Positions 9,962 through 18,945 of a stretch of DNA of 64,000 nt are shown piece by piece; within the stretch, counting starts at the first letter, position 1, and the number at the start of each line of letters is the position of its first letter. The DNA lies in assembly GCA_949840915.1 (NCBI GenBank), contig CATKXY010000005.1:62001-126000 (forward strand). Direction: 5' to 3'. The DNA comes from an uncultured Lachnospiraceae bacterium (GTDB taxonomy: Bacteria > Bacillota > Clostridia > Lachnospirales > Lachnospiraceae). Position numbers and translations under genes: made by a program. The notes beneath the pieces were generated by a model, which saw nothing but the letters and a program-made list of their open reading frames with translations, was not told the DNA's origin and did no database searches.

Positions 9962-10024
9962 CGAACAAAATATTAAAGAATCCATATGGGAAGATAAAAA
10001 ATTTCTAAAAAAGGATTTGCTTGG

Positions 10025-10053
10025 TTTACTTATGTAATAGCACATGTTAAAAT
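10025..10053 (+). promoter_or_regulatory. probable promoter of the pseudo-rhomboid gene
   Basis: TTTACT at 10025-10030 and TAAAAT at 10048-10053 with a 17-base spacer. The leader to the ATG at 10178 is about 115 bases. The 292-base gap between the divergent genes (9886-10177) holds only this promoter and the one for the activase-like gene. Confidence 0.45.
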
Positions 10054-10177
10054 GAATTCATATTTGCAAAATTTGGGAGTGCCGCGCACCAAAAGCATAA
10101 CAGCGGACATGCTCAGGCAAACTATAAAAATAAAACCGTACTGTATGATATAAAGAATATAATAAAGGGCGTGAAAT

Positions 10178-11080
10178 ATGATGCGAAAAAAGAATGGTAT
10201 CAGTAATTTTGAGCGGAAGTTTGGCAGATACGCTATTCCCAATCTGTCCCTGATCCTGGTGATGTGTTATGTGGCCGGGTATATCCTTTCCCTTGTAAAC
10301 CGGAATTTTATGAGCTATCTGACCCTGGATCCCTATCAGATCCTGCATGGCCAGATCTGGCGGGTATTTACCTGGATCATCAGTCCGCCGGCGGATCTGA
10401 GCGTCTTCACGCTGATCATGCTGTTTTTTTATTACAGCATCGGCACCAGCCTGGAGCACACATGGGGAACCTACCGTTATAATGTCTATATCTTTGGCGG
10501 TATGCTGATCACCGTGATCGCCAGCATTCTGTGTATGGGCGTATGTTATCTTTTATTCGGATCATGGCTGGAGATACAGGGAGCCGGGTTTTTCTTCTCT
10601 GTGGGAGCGAATTTTTTCAGCACCTATTTCATCAATATGTCCATTTTTCTGGCTTATGCCGTCACATATCCCGAACATCAGGTTCTTTTGATGTTTGTGA
10701 TCCCGGTGAAGGTGAAGTGGCTGGGCATCATTTACGGCGTGATGCTGGTGATCGAAATGGTGCAGAGCTTTATGGCGGGACTTGTATATTATCCGGCCTA
10801 CTGGTTCGGCATGGTGGCCGTGGGGGCGTCTTTGGTCAATTTCCTGATCTTCTGGATCCGGAGCCGCAGACTGTCTTATTTAAATCCGAAACAGATCCGG
10901 CGCAAGGTTCATTTTCAGCATCAGGTGCGGGAGGGTGTGAAGCAGTCCGGACACAAATGCTGTATCTGCGGAAGGACAGAGCTTGACGATCCCTCACTGG
11001 AGTTCCGCTATTGCTCCAAATGCGCGGGCAACTATGAGTATTGCTCGCAGCATTTGTTTACACACGAACATAAAGTTTGA
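10178..11080 (+). CDS. rhomboid-fold membrane protein without protease residues, C-terminal zinc-binding region
   Basis: A 300-residue protein with about six hydrophobic segments from residue 22 to 228, then a cytoplasmic tail. The early part follows the rhomboid pattern: an H-G-Q-IWRVFTW stretch near residue 54 and G-x-x-LE-x-x-WG-x-x-RY near 90. The catalytic GxSG of active rhomboids is not present (only FFFSVGANF is seen) and the usual H-x-x-x-N of the second helix is missing. It is therefore probably an inactive, iRhom- or derlin-like adaptor. The last 45 residues contain CxxC, CSKC and HxFxHEH motifs (CCICG, CSKCAG, CSQHLF), probably one or two zinc knuckles. The next gene begins about 45 bases downstream. 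Confidence 0.65.
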   Translation: MMRKKNGISNFERKFGRYAIPNLSLILVMCYVAGYILSLVNRNFMSYLTLDPYQILHGQIWRVFTWIISPPADLSVFTLIMLFFYYSIGTSLEHTWGTYRYNVYIFGGMLITVIASILCMGVCYLLFGSWLEIQGAGFFFSVGANFFSTYFINMSIFLAYAVTYPEHQVLLMFVIPVKVKWLGIIYGVMLVIEMVQSFMAGLVYYPAYWFGMVAVGASLVNFLIFWIRSRRLSYLNPKQIRRKVHFQHQVREGVKQSGHKCCICGRTELDDPSLEFRYCSKCAGNYEYCSQHLFTHEHKV

Positions 11081-11125
11081 AAATAGTAAGCCTGAAAATG
11101 GCGGACTGTTATGAGGGGAGAGGGC

Positions 11126-11875
11126 ATGGAGCGGGAGATTTTATTTGCGCAGACGCTGGAGCGCGTCCGAAGGCTGGCGGGAGAACAGGGAAATTGTGTC
11201 AGTGAAGAGCAGGTGAAGGAGGCGTTTTCGGAGCTTGACCTGAGTGAAGAGCAGCTGCGGCTGGTGTATGATTATCTGATTCAGCATAAGGTGGGTATAG
11301 GGCAGCCGGTGGATCCGGAGGACTATCTCACGGAGGAGGAGCGGGATTATCTGCAGGATTATCTGGACGAGCTTGCCGCACTTCCCGAGCTCACGCCGGG
11401 CCAGATTGAGGCTTATACGATCTCGGCTATGGCGGGGGATGCGCAGGCTCAGCAGAAGCTCACGGAGGTCTATCTGAAGGACGTGGCGGAAATTGCAAAG
11501 CTTTATGCCGGACAGGGAGTCTTTCTGGAGGATCTGATCGGCGAGGGCAATGTGGCGCTGGCATTCGGTGTGGGGATGCTGGGCAGTCTGGAGCGGCCCG
11601 AGGAGGCGCAGGGAATGCTGGCCAGAATGATGATGGATGCCATGGAAGAGTTTATCGCCGGGAACGCGGAGAACAAAAAGGTTGATCAGAAAGCGGCGGA
11701 GCATGTGAACAAGGTGGCGGATCTGGCCCGGGCCATGGCAGAGGAACTTCGGCGGAAGGTGACGGTGGAGGAGCTGGCACGGGAGTCGGGCATGAGTGAG
11801 AAACGCATCCGGGAGGCCATGCGGATGTCAGGATTTCAGATTGAGGATTTGACGGATGAATCAGACGGTCTATGA
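11126..11875 (+). CDS. sigma-70-like protein lacking the -10 recognition residues and region 4
   Basis: About 250 residues. Residues 5-70 resemble sigma region 1.1 (a helix, then VSEEQVKEAF and LDLSEEQLRLVYDYL). LTPGQIEAYTISAMAGDAQ matches region 1.2, and VYLKDVAEIAKLYAGQGVF followed by EDLIGEGNVAL matches region 2.1-2.2. The part that should contain the aromatic -10 melting motif is instead ERPEEAQGMLARMMMDAM. A region-3-like helix-turn-helix follows (RKVTVEELARESGMSEKRIR) and the chain ends there. It may bind RNA polymerase without normal promoter recognition (inference). Start at ATG 11126 is favoured by GAGGGGAGAGG at 11113-11123; ATG 11111 is the alternative. The next gene overlaps it by 20 bases. 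Confidence 0.72.
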   Translation: MEREILFAQTLERVRRLAGEQGNCVSEEQVKEAFSELDLSEEQLRLVYDYLIQHKVGIGQPVDPEDYLTEEERDYLQDYLDELAALPELTPGQIEAYTISAMAGDAQAQQKLTEVYLKDVAEIAKLYAGQGVFLEDLIGEGNVALAFGVGMLGSLERPEEAQGMLARMMMDAMEEFIAGNAENKKVDQKAAEHVNKVADLARAMAEELRRKVTVEELARESGMSEKRIREAMRMSGFQIEDLTDESDGL

Positions 11876-12275
11876 GGATTATAAATACTGTATGCAGGAT
11901 GTATCCAGCCTGTATATCGGCAGCAAATATACTTTCGGCGAGCTTCTGGAGACAGAGACGGTTCCGTTTAAATTTCAGCTTTTGGTGGAACGCTATATTC
12001 TGCCGGAGGCGGATGCGGAGGATACGCTGGAGTCCCATCTGTATTATCTGGATGCGAAGAGTTTTCTGGTAAAGATCTACAGGCAGCTCAAGGCCCGGGC
12101 GAAGGTAAATCTGATACAGACGAAAAAGGGGCTTGGTGGCAGGGAAAAGAAGGCCTACACCACGAAGTTCCTGACCGTGGAGCAGCTTGTAAAGCTGTCT
12201 GTGGAAGAGAAGGAGCAGATGGGACTGGTGATACAGGAGCTTGTGCTGAGCAAGCTGGCACTGATGGGATTTTAA
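11856..12275 (+). CDS. hypothetical protein, partner of the sigma-like gene
   Basis: A 139-residue soluble protein of no family I recognise. It begins inside the last codons of the sigma-like gene (20-base overlap in another frame), which implies translational coupling and a shared function. The sequence is mixed alpha/beta in appearance with aromatic-rich start (MNQTVYEDYKYCMQ) and a long helix near the end (LSVEEKEQMGLVIQELVLSK). There is no signal peptide, membrane segment or metal motif. It could be a binding partner of the sigma-like protein, but nothing in the sequence proves that. Confidence 0.65.
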   Translation: MNQTVYEDYKYCMQDVSSLYIGSKYTFGELLETETVPFKFQLLVERYILPEADAEDTLESHLYYLDAKSFLVKIYRQLKARAKVNLIQTKKGLGGREKKAYTTKFLTVEQLVKLSVEEKEQMGLVIQELVLSKLALMGF

Positions 12276-12306
12276 GAACGACGTTCGGGGAGGGAGCATA
12301 ACTAAC

Positions 12307-15255
12307 ATGGATCATAAGATATATGCAGGAGCGGAAGGGCTGGAAAAGCTTTCCGCCTATGAGATCATTGAACAGAGGGAGATCGCGGATATAGGGAGCA
12401 TGAGCGTGCTGCTGCGCCATAAAAAGACCGGGGCGAGGGTGGCTCTGCTCGCAAATGACGACGAGAACAAAGTATTTTATATCGGTTTTCGCACACCGCC
12501 CTCCGATTCCACAGGCGTGCCGCATATTTTGGAGCATTCCGTGCTATGCGGTTCCAGAGAGTTTCCGGTAAAGGATCCCTTTGTGGAGCTGGTAAAGGGT
12601 TCCCTGAACACGTTTTTAAACGCCATGACTTATCCCGACAAAACGCTTTACCCCGTGGCGAGCTGCAATAAAAAGGATTTTCAGAACCTGATGCATGTTT
12701 ATCTGGATGCGGTGTTTTATCCCAATATTTACGAGAAGGAAGCGATTTTCCGACAGGAGGGCTGGCACTATGAGCTGGGAGAAAACGGGGAGCTGACGAT
12801 AAACGGGGTGGTATATAATGAGATGAAGGGAGTCTACTCCTCCGCGGACGATGTGCTGGAGACGGCTGTCATGAATTCTCTGTATCCCCACACTGCCTAT
12901 GGAGTAGAGTCCGGAGGAGATCCGGATGTTATTCCTGAACTCAGCTATGAGGAATTCCTTGATTTTCACAGAAAATATTATCATCCCTCCAACAGCTATC
13001 TCTATCTCTACGGGGATATTGATATGGCGGAGCGTCTTGCATTTATTGACGAGCATTATCTGTCAGCGTTTGATGCGCTTGAGATTGATTCTGAGATCGG
13101 GAAGGAGTCCGGAGACGGCTGTACTTCCACAGTGGTGATCAAAGAGTATCCTCTGAACGAGGGGGAGGATGCGGAGGAAAACACCTATCTCTCCGTCAAT
13201 TACTCCGTGGGAGAGAGCACGGATATTGAGCTGTGCACTGCGTTTCAGGTGCTGGATTATGCCCTGTGCTCTGCGCCCGGAGCGCCGTTAAAGCAGACGC
13301 TGGTGGAGCGGGGCATCGGAAGGGATGTGTACAGTATCTGGGACAATGGCATCCGTCAGCCCTATTTCAGTGTGATCGCCAAGGGAACCTCTCTTGAGAG
13401 ACAATCGGAATTTATGGATGTAGTGCGGGAGGTGCTGGAGCGTATCGTCTCCGGGGGATTTGAAAAAAAGGCGCTTCTCGCGGCGCTGAACTATTACGAG
13501 TTTAAATACAGGGAGGCTGATTTCGGGTCTTATCCCAAGGGACTGATGTACGGCCTGCAGATGCTGGATGGGTGGCTTTACGACGAGGACAGGCCGTTTG
13601 CCTATCTGGAGCTGACAAAGACTTTCAAGACGCTCAGGGAGCGGGTGGACAGCGGTTGGTTTGAACAGCTGGTACAGAGTTATCTGCTGGAGAACAGTCA
13701 CAGCAGCGTGGTGATCTTAAAGCCTGTGGAGGGGCTGCTGGAACAGCGGGAGATGGAGACCGCACAGCAGCTTGCAGGGAAGCTGGCGGCAATGTCGGAG
13801 GCCGAGGTGCAGGAGATCTCCGATATGGAAGAGAGGCTTAAGCTTTTTCAGGAGACGGAGGACGCTCCGGAGGACTTGGCCAAGATTCCGCTGCTTTCCA
13901 GGGAGGATCTGAAGAAGGAGGCGGCTGCCCCGGTGGTGGAGGAGCGCAGGCTGGGCGATACGCTTCTTTTGTATCATGATTTGGCTACAAACGGCATCGC
14001 TTATCTGCGTCTGATCTTCAGACTGGATCAGATTCCCGGGGAATATTTTCCCTATGTGGGTCTGTTAAAGGGGTGCCTCGGGCTCTTAAATACCGCAAAT
14101 TATAAATACGGAGATCTCTTTAACGAGATGAATCTGGTCACGGGCGGTATGGCGGCTGTGAACAATGCCTACAGCCGTATCGGCGACCCGGATGCCTGCA
14201 GGGTGACCTTGGAATTAAAGACCAAGGTCTTCTATGACAATCTGGTTCAGGCTGTGTCGCTGATGCAGGAGATCATGCTCACCAGTGACTTTACGGATGA
14301 GAAGCGCCTTCGGGAGATTTTGGCGGAGGGGAAATCCCGTATGCAGGCACAGATGATGTCCGGAGGCCACAGTGTGGCGGCGGGCAGGGCTTTGTCCTAC
14401 GGCAGCGTGTCCGGATGCCTGAGTGAGGAATTATCCGGCATACCCTTCTATCGGCTGATCGCCCGTCTGGATGAGCAGTTTGAGGAGGAGAAGAGCGGTC
14501 TCATCGAGAAGCTGCAGACGCTGGCCAAAATGATCTTCAGACCCGAGAATCTCATGGTGGACTTTGTGGGAGACAAGGAGGTTCTGCAGAAGCTGGAAGC
14601 GCCTGTAGAGCAGTTGAAACGAAGTCTGTATGTCTGTGATGTGAAAAAGGAGGCGTACCGTCCTGACCCCCATCGCAGAAACGAGGGATTTATGACGGCG
14701 GGACAGGTTCAATATGTGTGCCGCGCGGGGAACTTTGCGGATAAGGGTCTTGCCTACACAGGGGCGCTGCGTGTGCTGAAGGTGATGATGGGCTATGAGT
14801 ACCTGTGGACAAACGTGCGGGTAAAGGGCGGTGCTTACGGCTGTATGTGCAGCTTCGGACGAACCGGAGAGAGTTACTTTGTGTCATACAGAGATCCCAA
14901 TCTGACCAAGACATTAGAAGTCTATGAGAGAGCGGCGGATACCATTGCCCATTATGAGGCGGATGAGTCTACCATGACGCGTTATATCATCGGCGCCATC
15001 AGTGATCTGGATATGCCCATGACTCCGGCCGCCCGGGGCTTATATGGTCTGAGCGCCTATATGACAGGACTTGATCAGGAGTTTCTGCAGAGGGAGCGGG
15101 ATGCCATTCTCTCGGCTCAGTCGGAGGATATCCGGGCTCTTGCCGGTTATATCCGCGCCTTTATGGAGGACGATTTCCTATGTGTGGTGGGAAATGCCGG
15201 AAGATTGAAATCCGATGGAGAAATTTTCATGAAACTCGAAAACCTTTTCGCGTAA
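12307..15255 (+). CDS. M16C metallopeptidase, presequence-protease (PreP/Cym1) type
   Basis: A 982-residue two-half zinc peptidase that degrades short unstructured peptides in a closed chamber (known for the family). The inverted zinc motif HxxEH is HILEH at about residue 75, followed by SVLCGS and the family stretch FPVKDPFVELVKGSLNTFLN. The third zinc ligand is the Glu in YNEMKGVYSS at about residue 171. The C-terminal half supplies the Arg/Tyr substrate-clamp region (VRVKGGAYG near residue 835). Length is right for PreP-type enzymes. No signal peptide, so it is cytoplasmic. It follows the sigma-like pair by 31 bases, with GGGAGG upstream of the start. Confidence 0.95.
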   Translation: MDHKIYAGAEGLEKLSAYEIIEQREIADIGSMSVLLRHKKTGARVALLANDDENKVFYIGFRTPPSDSTGVPHILEHSVLCGSREFPVKDPFVELVKGSLNTFLNAMTYPDKTLYPVASCNKKDFQNLMHVYLDAVFYPNIYEKEAIFRQEGWHYELGENGELTINGVVYNEMKGVYSSADDVLETAVMNSLYPHTAYGVESGGDPDVIPELSYEEFLDFHRKYYHPSNSYLYLYGDIDMAERLAFIDEHYLSAFDALEIDSEIGKESGDGCTSTVVIKEYPLNEGEDAEENTYLSVNYSVGESTDIELCTAFQVLDYALCSAPGAPLKQTLVERGIGRDVYSIWDNGIRQPYFSVIAKGTSLERQSEFMDVVREVLERIVSGGFEKKALLAALNYYEFKYREADFGSYPKGLMYGLQMLDGWLYDEDRPFAYLELTKTFKTLRERVDSGWFEQLVQSYLLENSHSSVVILKPVEGLLEQREMETAQQLAGKLAAMSEAEVQEISDMEERLKLFQETEDAPEDLAKIPLLSREDLKKEAAAPVVEERRLGDTLLLYHDLATNGIAYLRLIFRLDQIPGEYFPYVGLLKGCLGLLNTANYKYGDLFNEMNLVTGGMAAVNNAYSRIGDPDACRVTLELKTKVFYDNLVQAVSLMQEIMLTSDFTDEKRLREILAEGKSRMQAQMMSGGHSVAAGRALSYGSVSGCLSEELSGIPFYRLIARLDEQFEEEKSGLIEKLQTLAKMIFRPENLMVDFVGDKEVLQKLEAPVEQLKRSLYVCDVKKEAYRPDPHRRNEGFMTAGQVQYVCRAGNFADKGLAYTGALRVLKVMMGYEYLWTNVRVKGGAYGCMCSFGRTGESYFVSYRDPNLTKTLEVYERAADTIAHYEADESTMTRYIIGAISDLDMPMTPAARGLYGLSAYMTGLDQEFLQRERDAILSAQSEDIRALAGYIRAFMEDDFLCVVGNAGRLKSDGEIFMKLENLFA

Positions 15256-15324
15256 AAGGCGTCTGATAGGATAGGACGGCTGTCGGTAGTATTCTATACA
15301 GAGGCGGCGAGAAGGAGGAATATT

Positions 15325-16374
15325 ATGAAAATGAACGGTAAAATCATCGGAACAGGTAAAAAATGCGGCGCAAGGTGGCTGGCTGCCGGGCTGTCGGCGG
15401 CAGTCATGCTGGGATTTGCGGGCTGCGGAAGCGGCAACAAGTCTTTATTGTCAGAGCCCCGCGCCGTCGAAAACGGAATGGCTATGTCCGAAGAGAAGGC
15501 GGATTACGGCTATGAGTCTGCAGATATGGAGTTTGCTTCCGGCGGCAATGCGGACGCCGCCTTGAACGAGTCAGGCAGCGCCACCGCTTCCGGGCAGCCG
15601 GACAATTCTGCCTATTATGACACAAGGAAACTCATCAAGACGGTAAATCTGGAGGTGGAGACCCAGGAGTTCGACGGTCTGCTGGCTTCTATAGAAGCGC
15701 AGGTGGAACAGCTCGGTGGTTACATAGAGAATATGAACACCTACAACGGCAGCAGGTATTCCGGCCGGGAGACCACAAGATCATCGAATCTCACTGTGCG
15801 TATTCCCCAGAAGCAGCTCGGCGGCTTCGTGGACGCAGTGTCTGCGGCGGGCAATGTGATCAGCCGTAATGAGAATGTAGAGGATGTAACCTTATCCTAT
15901 GTGGACATGGAGAGCAGAAAGAAAGCTCTGGAGACGGAGCTTGAGCGTCTGCAGTCATTTTTGGAGCGGGCTGAGAGTCTGGAGGATATCATCACTCTGG
16001 AGGAGCGGATGTCCACCGTGCGCTACCATCTGGAGAGCATGGCGTCCCAGCTTCGCACCTATGACAATAAAGTGGATTTCTCCACGGTAAACATGAACAT
16101 CCGCGAGGTACGGCAGCTCACGCCTGTGGAGGAGGAGACCACATGGGAGAGACTGTCCGGCGGCTTTATGAACAGTGTGGAGAATGTGAAGGATGGCTTT
16201 GTGGAATTTTTTATCTGGATCGCGGTGCATAGTCCCTATCTGGCAGTATGGGCGGCAGTGATCCTGATCATTGTCCTTGTGATCAAACTGATAATCCGCA
16301 GAAGCAGGAAGAAACAGGCCGCAACGCGCGCAGCCGCTCAGAACGCAGCCGCGCCCGGCGGACAACAAAAGTAG
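15325..16374 (+). CDS. DUF4349 lipoprotein with C-terminal membrane anchor
   Basis: A 349-residue surface protein. Basic residues 1-16 precede a hydrophobic stretch ending in a lipobox (GFAGC, Cys at about 33), so the mature protein should be lipid-anchored. A low-complexity Ala/Ser/Gly linker runs to about residue 95. Next is the DUF4349 core: IKTVNLEVET, the LGGYIENMN segment, and a coiled coil around residues 185-235 (ESRKKALETELERLQSFLERAES). A transmembrane helix near residue 300-323 and a basic tail (RRSRKK) end the chain. DUF4349 proteins occur widely in Firmicutes with unknown function. The gene has GAAGGAGG upstream and is 15 bases before era. Confidence 0.88.
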   Translation: MKMNGKIIGTGKKCGARWLAAGLSAAVMLGFAGCGSGNKSLLSEPRAVENGMAMSEEKADYGYESADMEFASGGNADAALNESGSATASGQPDNSAYYDTRKLIKTVNLEVETQEFDGLLASIEAQVEQLGGYIENMNTYNGSRYSGRETTRSSNLTVRIPQKQLGGFVDAVSAAGNVISRNENVEDVTLSYVDMESRKKALETELERLQSFLERAESLEDIITLEERMSTVRYHLESMASQLRTYDNKVDFSTVNMNIREVRQLTPVEEETTWERLSGGFMNSVENVKDGFVEFFIWIAVHSPYLAVWAAVILIIVLVIKLIIRRSRKKQAATRAAAQNAAAPGGQQK

Positions 16375-16389
16375 AAAAGTGAGAGTGCT

Positions 16390-17307
16390 ATGAAGGAAGA
16401 TACCGTATACAAATCTGGTTTTGTGACTTTGATCGGAAGGCCCAATGTGGGTAAGTCTACCCTTATGAATCATCTCATCGGGCAGAAGATCGCTATCACT
16501 TCCAATAAGCCCCAGACCACCAGAAACCGTATTCAGACTGTGTTGACGCTGGATAACGCCCAGATCGTGTTTCTGGATACTCCCGGCATCCACAAGGCCA
16601 AGAACAAGCTGGGAAATTATATGGTGAATGTGGCGGAGCACACCTTAAACGAGGTGGATGTGATCCTCTGGCTGGTAGAACCGACCAATTATATCGGCGC
16701 TGGGGAGCGGCATATCATCGAACAGCTTAAGAAGACGAAAACGCCGGTGTTTCTGGTGATTAACAAGACTGATACGGTAAAGCGGGAGGAAGTGCTGACC
16801 TTCATTGACACTTACCGGAAGGAACTGGATTTTCAGGAGATTGTTCCGGTATCGGCCCTGAAGGGAGACAACACGGAGGAGCTGGTAAAATGTATTGTGG
16901 CGTATCTCCCGGAGGGTCAGCCCTTTTATGATGAGGACACAGTCACCGACCAACCCATGCGACAGATCGTGGCGGAGCTCATCAGAGAGAAAGCGCTGCG
17001 GCTTCTGGAGGAGGAGATTCCCCACGGGATTGCAGTCAGTGTGGAGAGCATGAAGGAGAAAGGCAGAATCTGCCATATTGATGCAACCATTGTGTGCGAG
17101 CGTGAGTCCCACAAGGGCATCGTTATCGGAAAGGGCGGACAGATGCTCAAAAAAATCGGTTCAAAGGCGCGGCCGGAGATTGAAGATCTGCTGGAAATGC
17201 AGGTAAATCTGCAGCTTTGGGTGAAGGTGAAGAAGGACTGGAGAGACAGTGACTTCCTGCTGAAAAATTTTGGATACAACCCCGGTGACGGCATGAGTCG
17301 GGAATAA
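16390..17307 (+). CDS. era: GTPase Era
   Basis: Essential ribosome-assembly GTPase that binds the 3' end of 16S rRNA. The 305-residue protein has the G domain motifs G1 GRPNVGKST (near residue 18), G3 DTPGIHK and G4 NKTD. The C-terminal KH domain follows, with VIGKGGQMLKKIG near residue 245. Length is normal for Era. The gene starts a conserved block with the yqzL-like gene and recO immediately downstream, an order also known in Bacillus. Confidence 0.98.
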   Translation: MKEDTVYKSGFVTLIGRPNVGKSTLMNHLIGQKIAITSNKPQTTRNRIQTVLTLDNAQIVFLDTPGIHKAKNKLGNYMVNVAEHTLNEVDVILWLVEPTNYIGAGERHIIEQLKKTKTPVFLVINKTDTVKREEVLTFIDTYRKELDFQEIVPVSALKGDNTEELVKCIVAYLPEGQPFYDEDTVTDQPMRQIVAELIREKALRLLEEEIPHGIAVSVESMKEKGRICHIDATIVCERESHKGIVIGKGGQMLKKIGSKARPEIEDLLEMQVNLQLWVKVKKDWRDSDFLLKNFGYNPGDGMSRE

Positions 17308-17364
17308 AATCATCCTGTTTTGCAGACCCTATCAGACATACAGAACAGATAGGGGGAAGCGCTG

Positions 17365-17577
17365 ATGCACACATGGAATTATTGGAAAGAGTTTGAGAGT
17401 ACAGGCAGGATCGAGGACTATTTATCATATAAAGCAAGCTACAGCCAGCGGCCAGGAGACGAGAAGGTCGCTGGCTGCAAGTCCGATTATCAGGAAACAT
17501 TTTCAGGTATGTCGAAGGACGGTGCCTCGGACAGAAGAGGGATGGATAAGGGATTATGCAGGAATTCGTACAGGTGA
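17365..17577 (+). CDS. YqzL-like small protein
   Basis: A 70-residue product whose first 26 residues match the pattern of Bacillus YqzL: an aromatic start, then W-K-x-F-x-x-TG-x-I-x-x-YL-x-YK. In Bacillus the corresponding gene also lies between era and recO, so position supports the call. The tail after residue 30 is polar and not conserved as far as I can tell. AGGGGGAAG lies 8 bases before the ATG. It overlaps recO by 22 bases in another frame, indicating translational coupling. Function unknown. Confidence 0.72.
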   Translation: MHTWNYWKEFESTGRIEDYLSYKASYSQRPGDEKVAGCKSDYQETFSGMSKDGASDRRGMDKGLCRNSYR

Positions 17578-18206
17578 CAGGAATGATCTTAAAGCAGTCC
17601 CCCGCGGGTGAGTATGACAGGCGGGTCTGCATACTCACCAGAGAGCGGGGGAAGATTTCCGCGTTTGCCAGAGGAGCCAGAAAGCCGGGAAGCCGTCTGG
17701 CTGCAGCCACCAATCTCTTTGCCTTCGGAACCTTCAGAATCTATGCGGGAAAGAATTCCTATACGGTGACGGAGGCTGAGATATCCAATTATTTTGAGAA
17801 TCTGATGACGGATTATGTAGGCGCATACTACGGCATGTATTTTACGGAGGTGGCAGACTATTATGCCAGGGAGAACAATGATGAGAGAGAGCTGCTGAAA
17901 CTCCTGTATCAGTCTCTTCGGGCGCTGGGGGCGGATTCGCTCTCCAATCCTCTGGTGAAATGCATTTTTGAGCTGAAGGCTATCGCTGTAAACGGAGAGT
18001 TTCCCGGGGTGCCTGAGGATCGGGAACTCCAGGAATCCACAGTCTATGCACTGCGTTATATCGCCGAGAGTCCGGTGGAGAAGCTCTACACCTTCACGGT
18101 GACGAAGGAGGTTCTGGCAGAGCTTGCGCAGGTGGCCTCGGATTATGGGAAACGCTTTATGAATCATACTTTCAAAAGTCTTGAAATACTCAAAACTCTG
18201 TGTTAA
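17556..18206 (+). CDS. recO: DNA repair protein RecO
   Basis: RecO loads RecA onto SSB-covered single-stranded DNA together with RecR in recombinational repair. The N-terminal OB fold is clear: VTGMILKQSPAGEYDRRVCI, then the typical TRERGKISAFARGARKPGSRL. The helical C-terminal domain follows (TEVADYYARENNDERELLKLL). At 216 residues it is shorter than the usual 240-250, and the CxxC...CxxC zinc site found in many RecO proteins is absent. The start lies inside the end of the yqzL-like gene. Confidence 0.93.
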   Translation: MQEFVQVTGMILKQSPAGEYDRRVCILTRERGKISAFARGARKPGSRLAAATNLFAFGTFRIYAGKNSYTVTEAEISNYFENLMTDYVGAYYGMYFTEVADYYARENNDERELLKLLYQSLRALGADSLSNPLVKCIFELKAIAVNGEFPGVPEDRELQESTVYALRYIAESPVEKLYTFTVTKEVLAELAQVASDYGKRFMNHTFKSLEILKTLC

Positions 18207-18283
18207 AATTTGATATAGTCTGTGCGGGCACAGGTGGAAGGCAGCGAGATTTTTGTTGAGGGATTTTAGATGAGGGATTGTGG

Positions 18284-18931
18284 ATGAGAGAATTACATAA
18301 TCGAAAACAAATAGCGGGATGGATACTCAGTCTGCTCATGCTCGCCGGCTGCGGTGTGGCGAAGATACCTGATACCGTGACGGACGCAAGCCTGATCATT
18401 GACAGGGACGGCGGCATCACTTCCTATATCGCAGGGGTTTTTGACAAGGATTATTATGATCTTAACGACCTCAAAAGGATGGCGCAGGAGGAGGTTGCCG
18501 CTTACAACACGGCGAATCAGACAGGGCAGAGCGCCCTTGTTGAGCTCAGAGAGGTCCGGGTGCCGGAAAACGGCGGACAGTCGGTGCTTGTGAGCTACAG
18601 CTATGACAGTGCGGCCACCTATCAGGATTACACCGGCAGCCGTTTTTTTTACGGGACGGTGGAGGAGGCCGAAAAGGCGGGGTATCATTTTGAGGAGCTC
18701 AATCAGATGCTCTACGATACAAAGGGAAAAAACAGTATGGTGTCCAGAGAACTGAGTGATGCGGGCATGGCCCAAAAGCATGTGGTTCTCCTGACGGAAG
18801 TGACAAGAGTATACTGTCCATATAAGGTGGCCTATATCAGCGAGAGCGCCGAGGCGCTTGACGATGGGAGTATCGGAACAGCGCGTGTGATGCCGGAGGA
18901 ATATCCGGTTATCATTGTGCTTGATAAATAG
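18284..18931 (+). CDS. lipoprotein of unknown function
   Basis: About 215 residues with a lipoprotein signal: basic N-terminus (RELHNRKQ), hydrophobic core and lipobox LAGC at about residue 23. The mature part is mostly polar with alternating beta-like stretches ([19 protein letters not shown]) and one helical segment ([16 protein letters not shown]). I do not recognise a domain. The ATG at 18284 is favoured because TGAGGG ends 7 bases upstream; an in-frame TTG at 18278 is the alternative. It is 14 bases ahead of glyQS and is probably co-transcribed. Confidence 0.75.
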   Translation: MRELHNRKQIAGWILSLLMLAGCGVAKIPDTVTDASLIIDRDGGITSYIAGVFDKDYYDLNDLKRMAQEEVAAYNTANQTGQSALVELREVRVPENGGQSVLVSYSYDSAATYQDYTGSRFFYGTVEEAEKAGYHFEELNQMLYDTKGKNSMVSRELSDAGMAQKHVVLLTEVTRVYCPYKVAYISESAEALDDGSIGTARVMPEEYPVIIVLDK

Positions 18932-18945
18932 AGGAGGCGAAAGAG

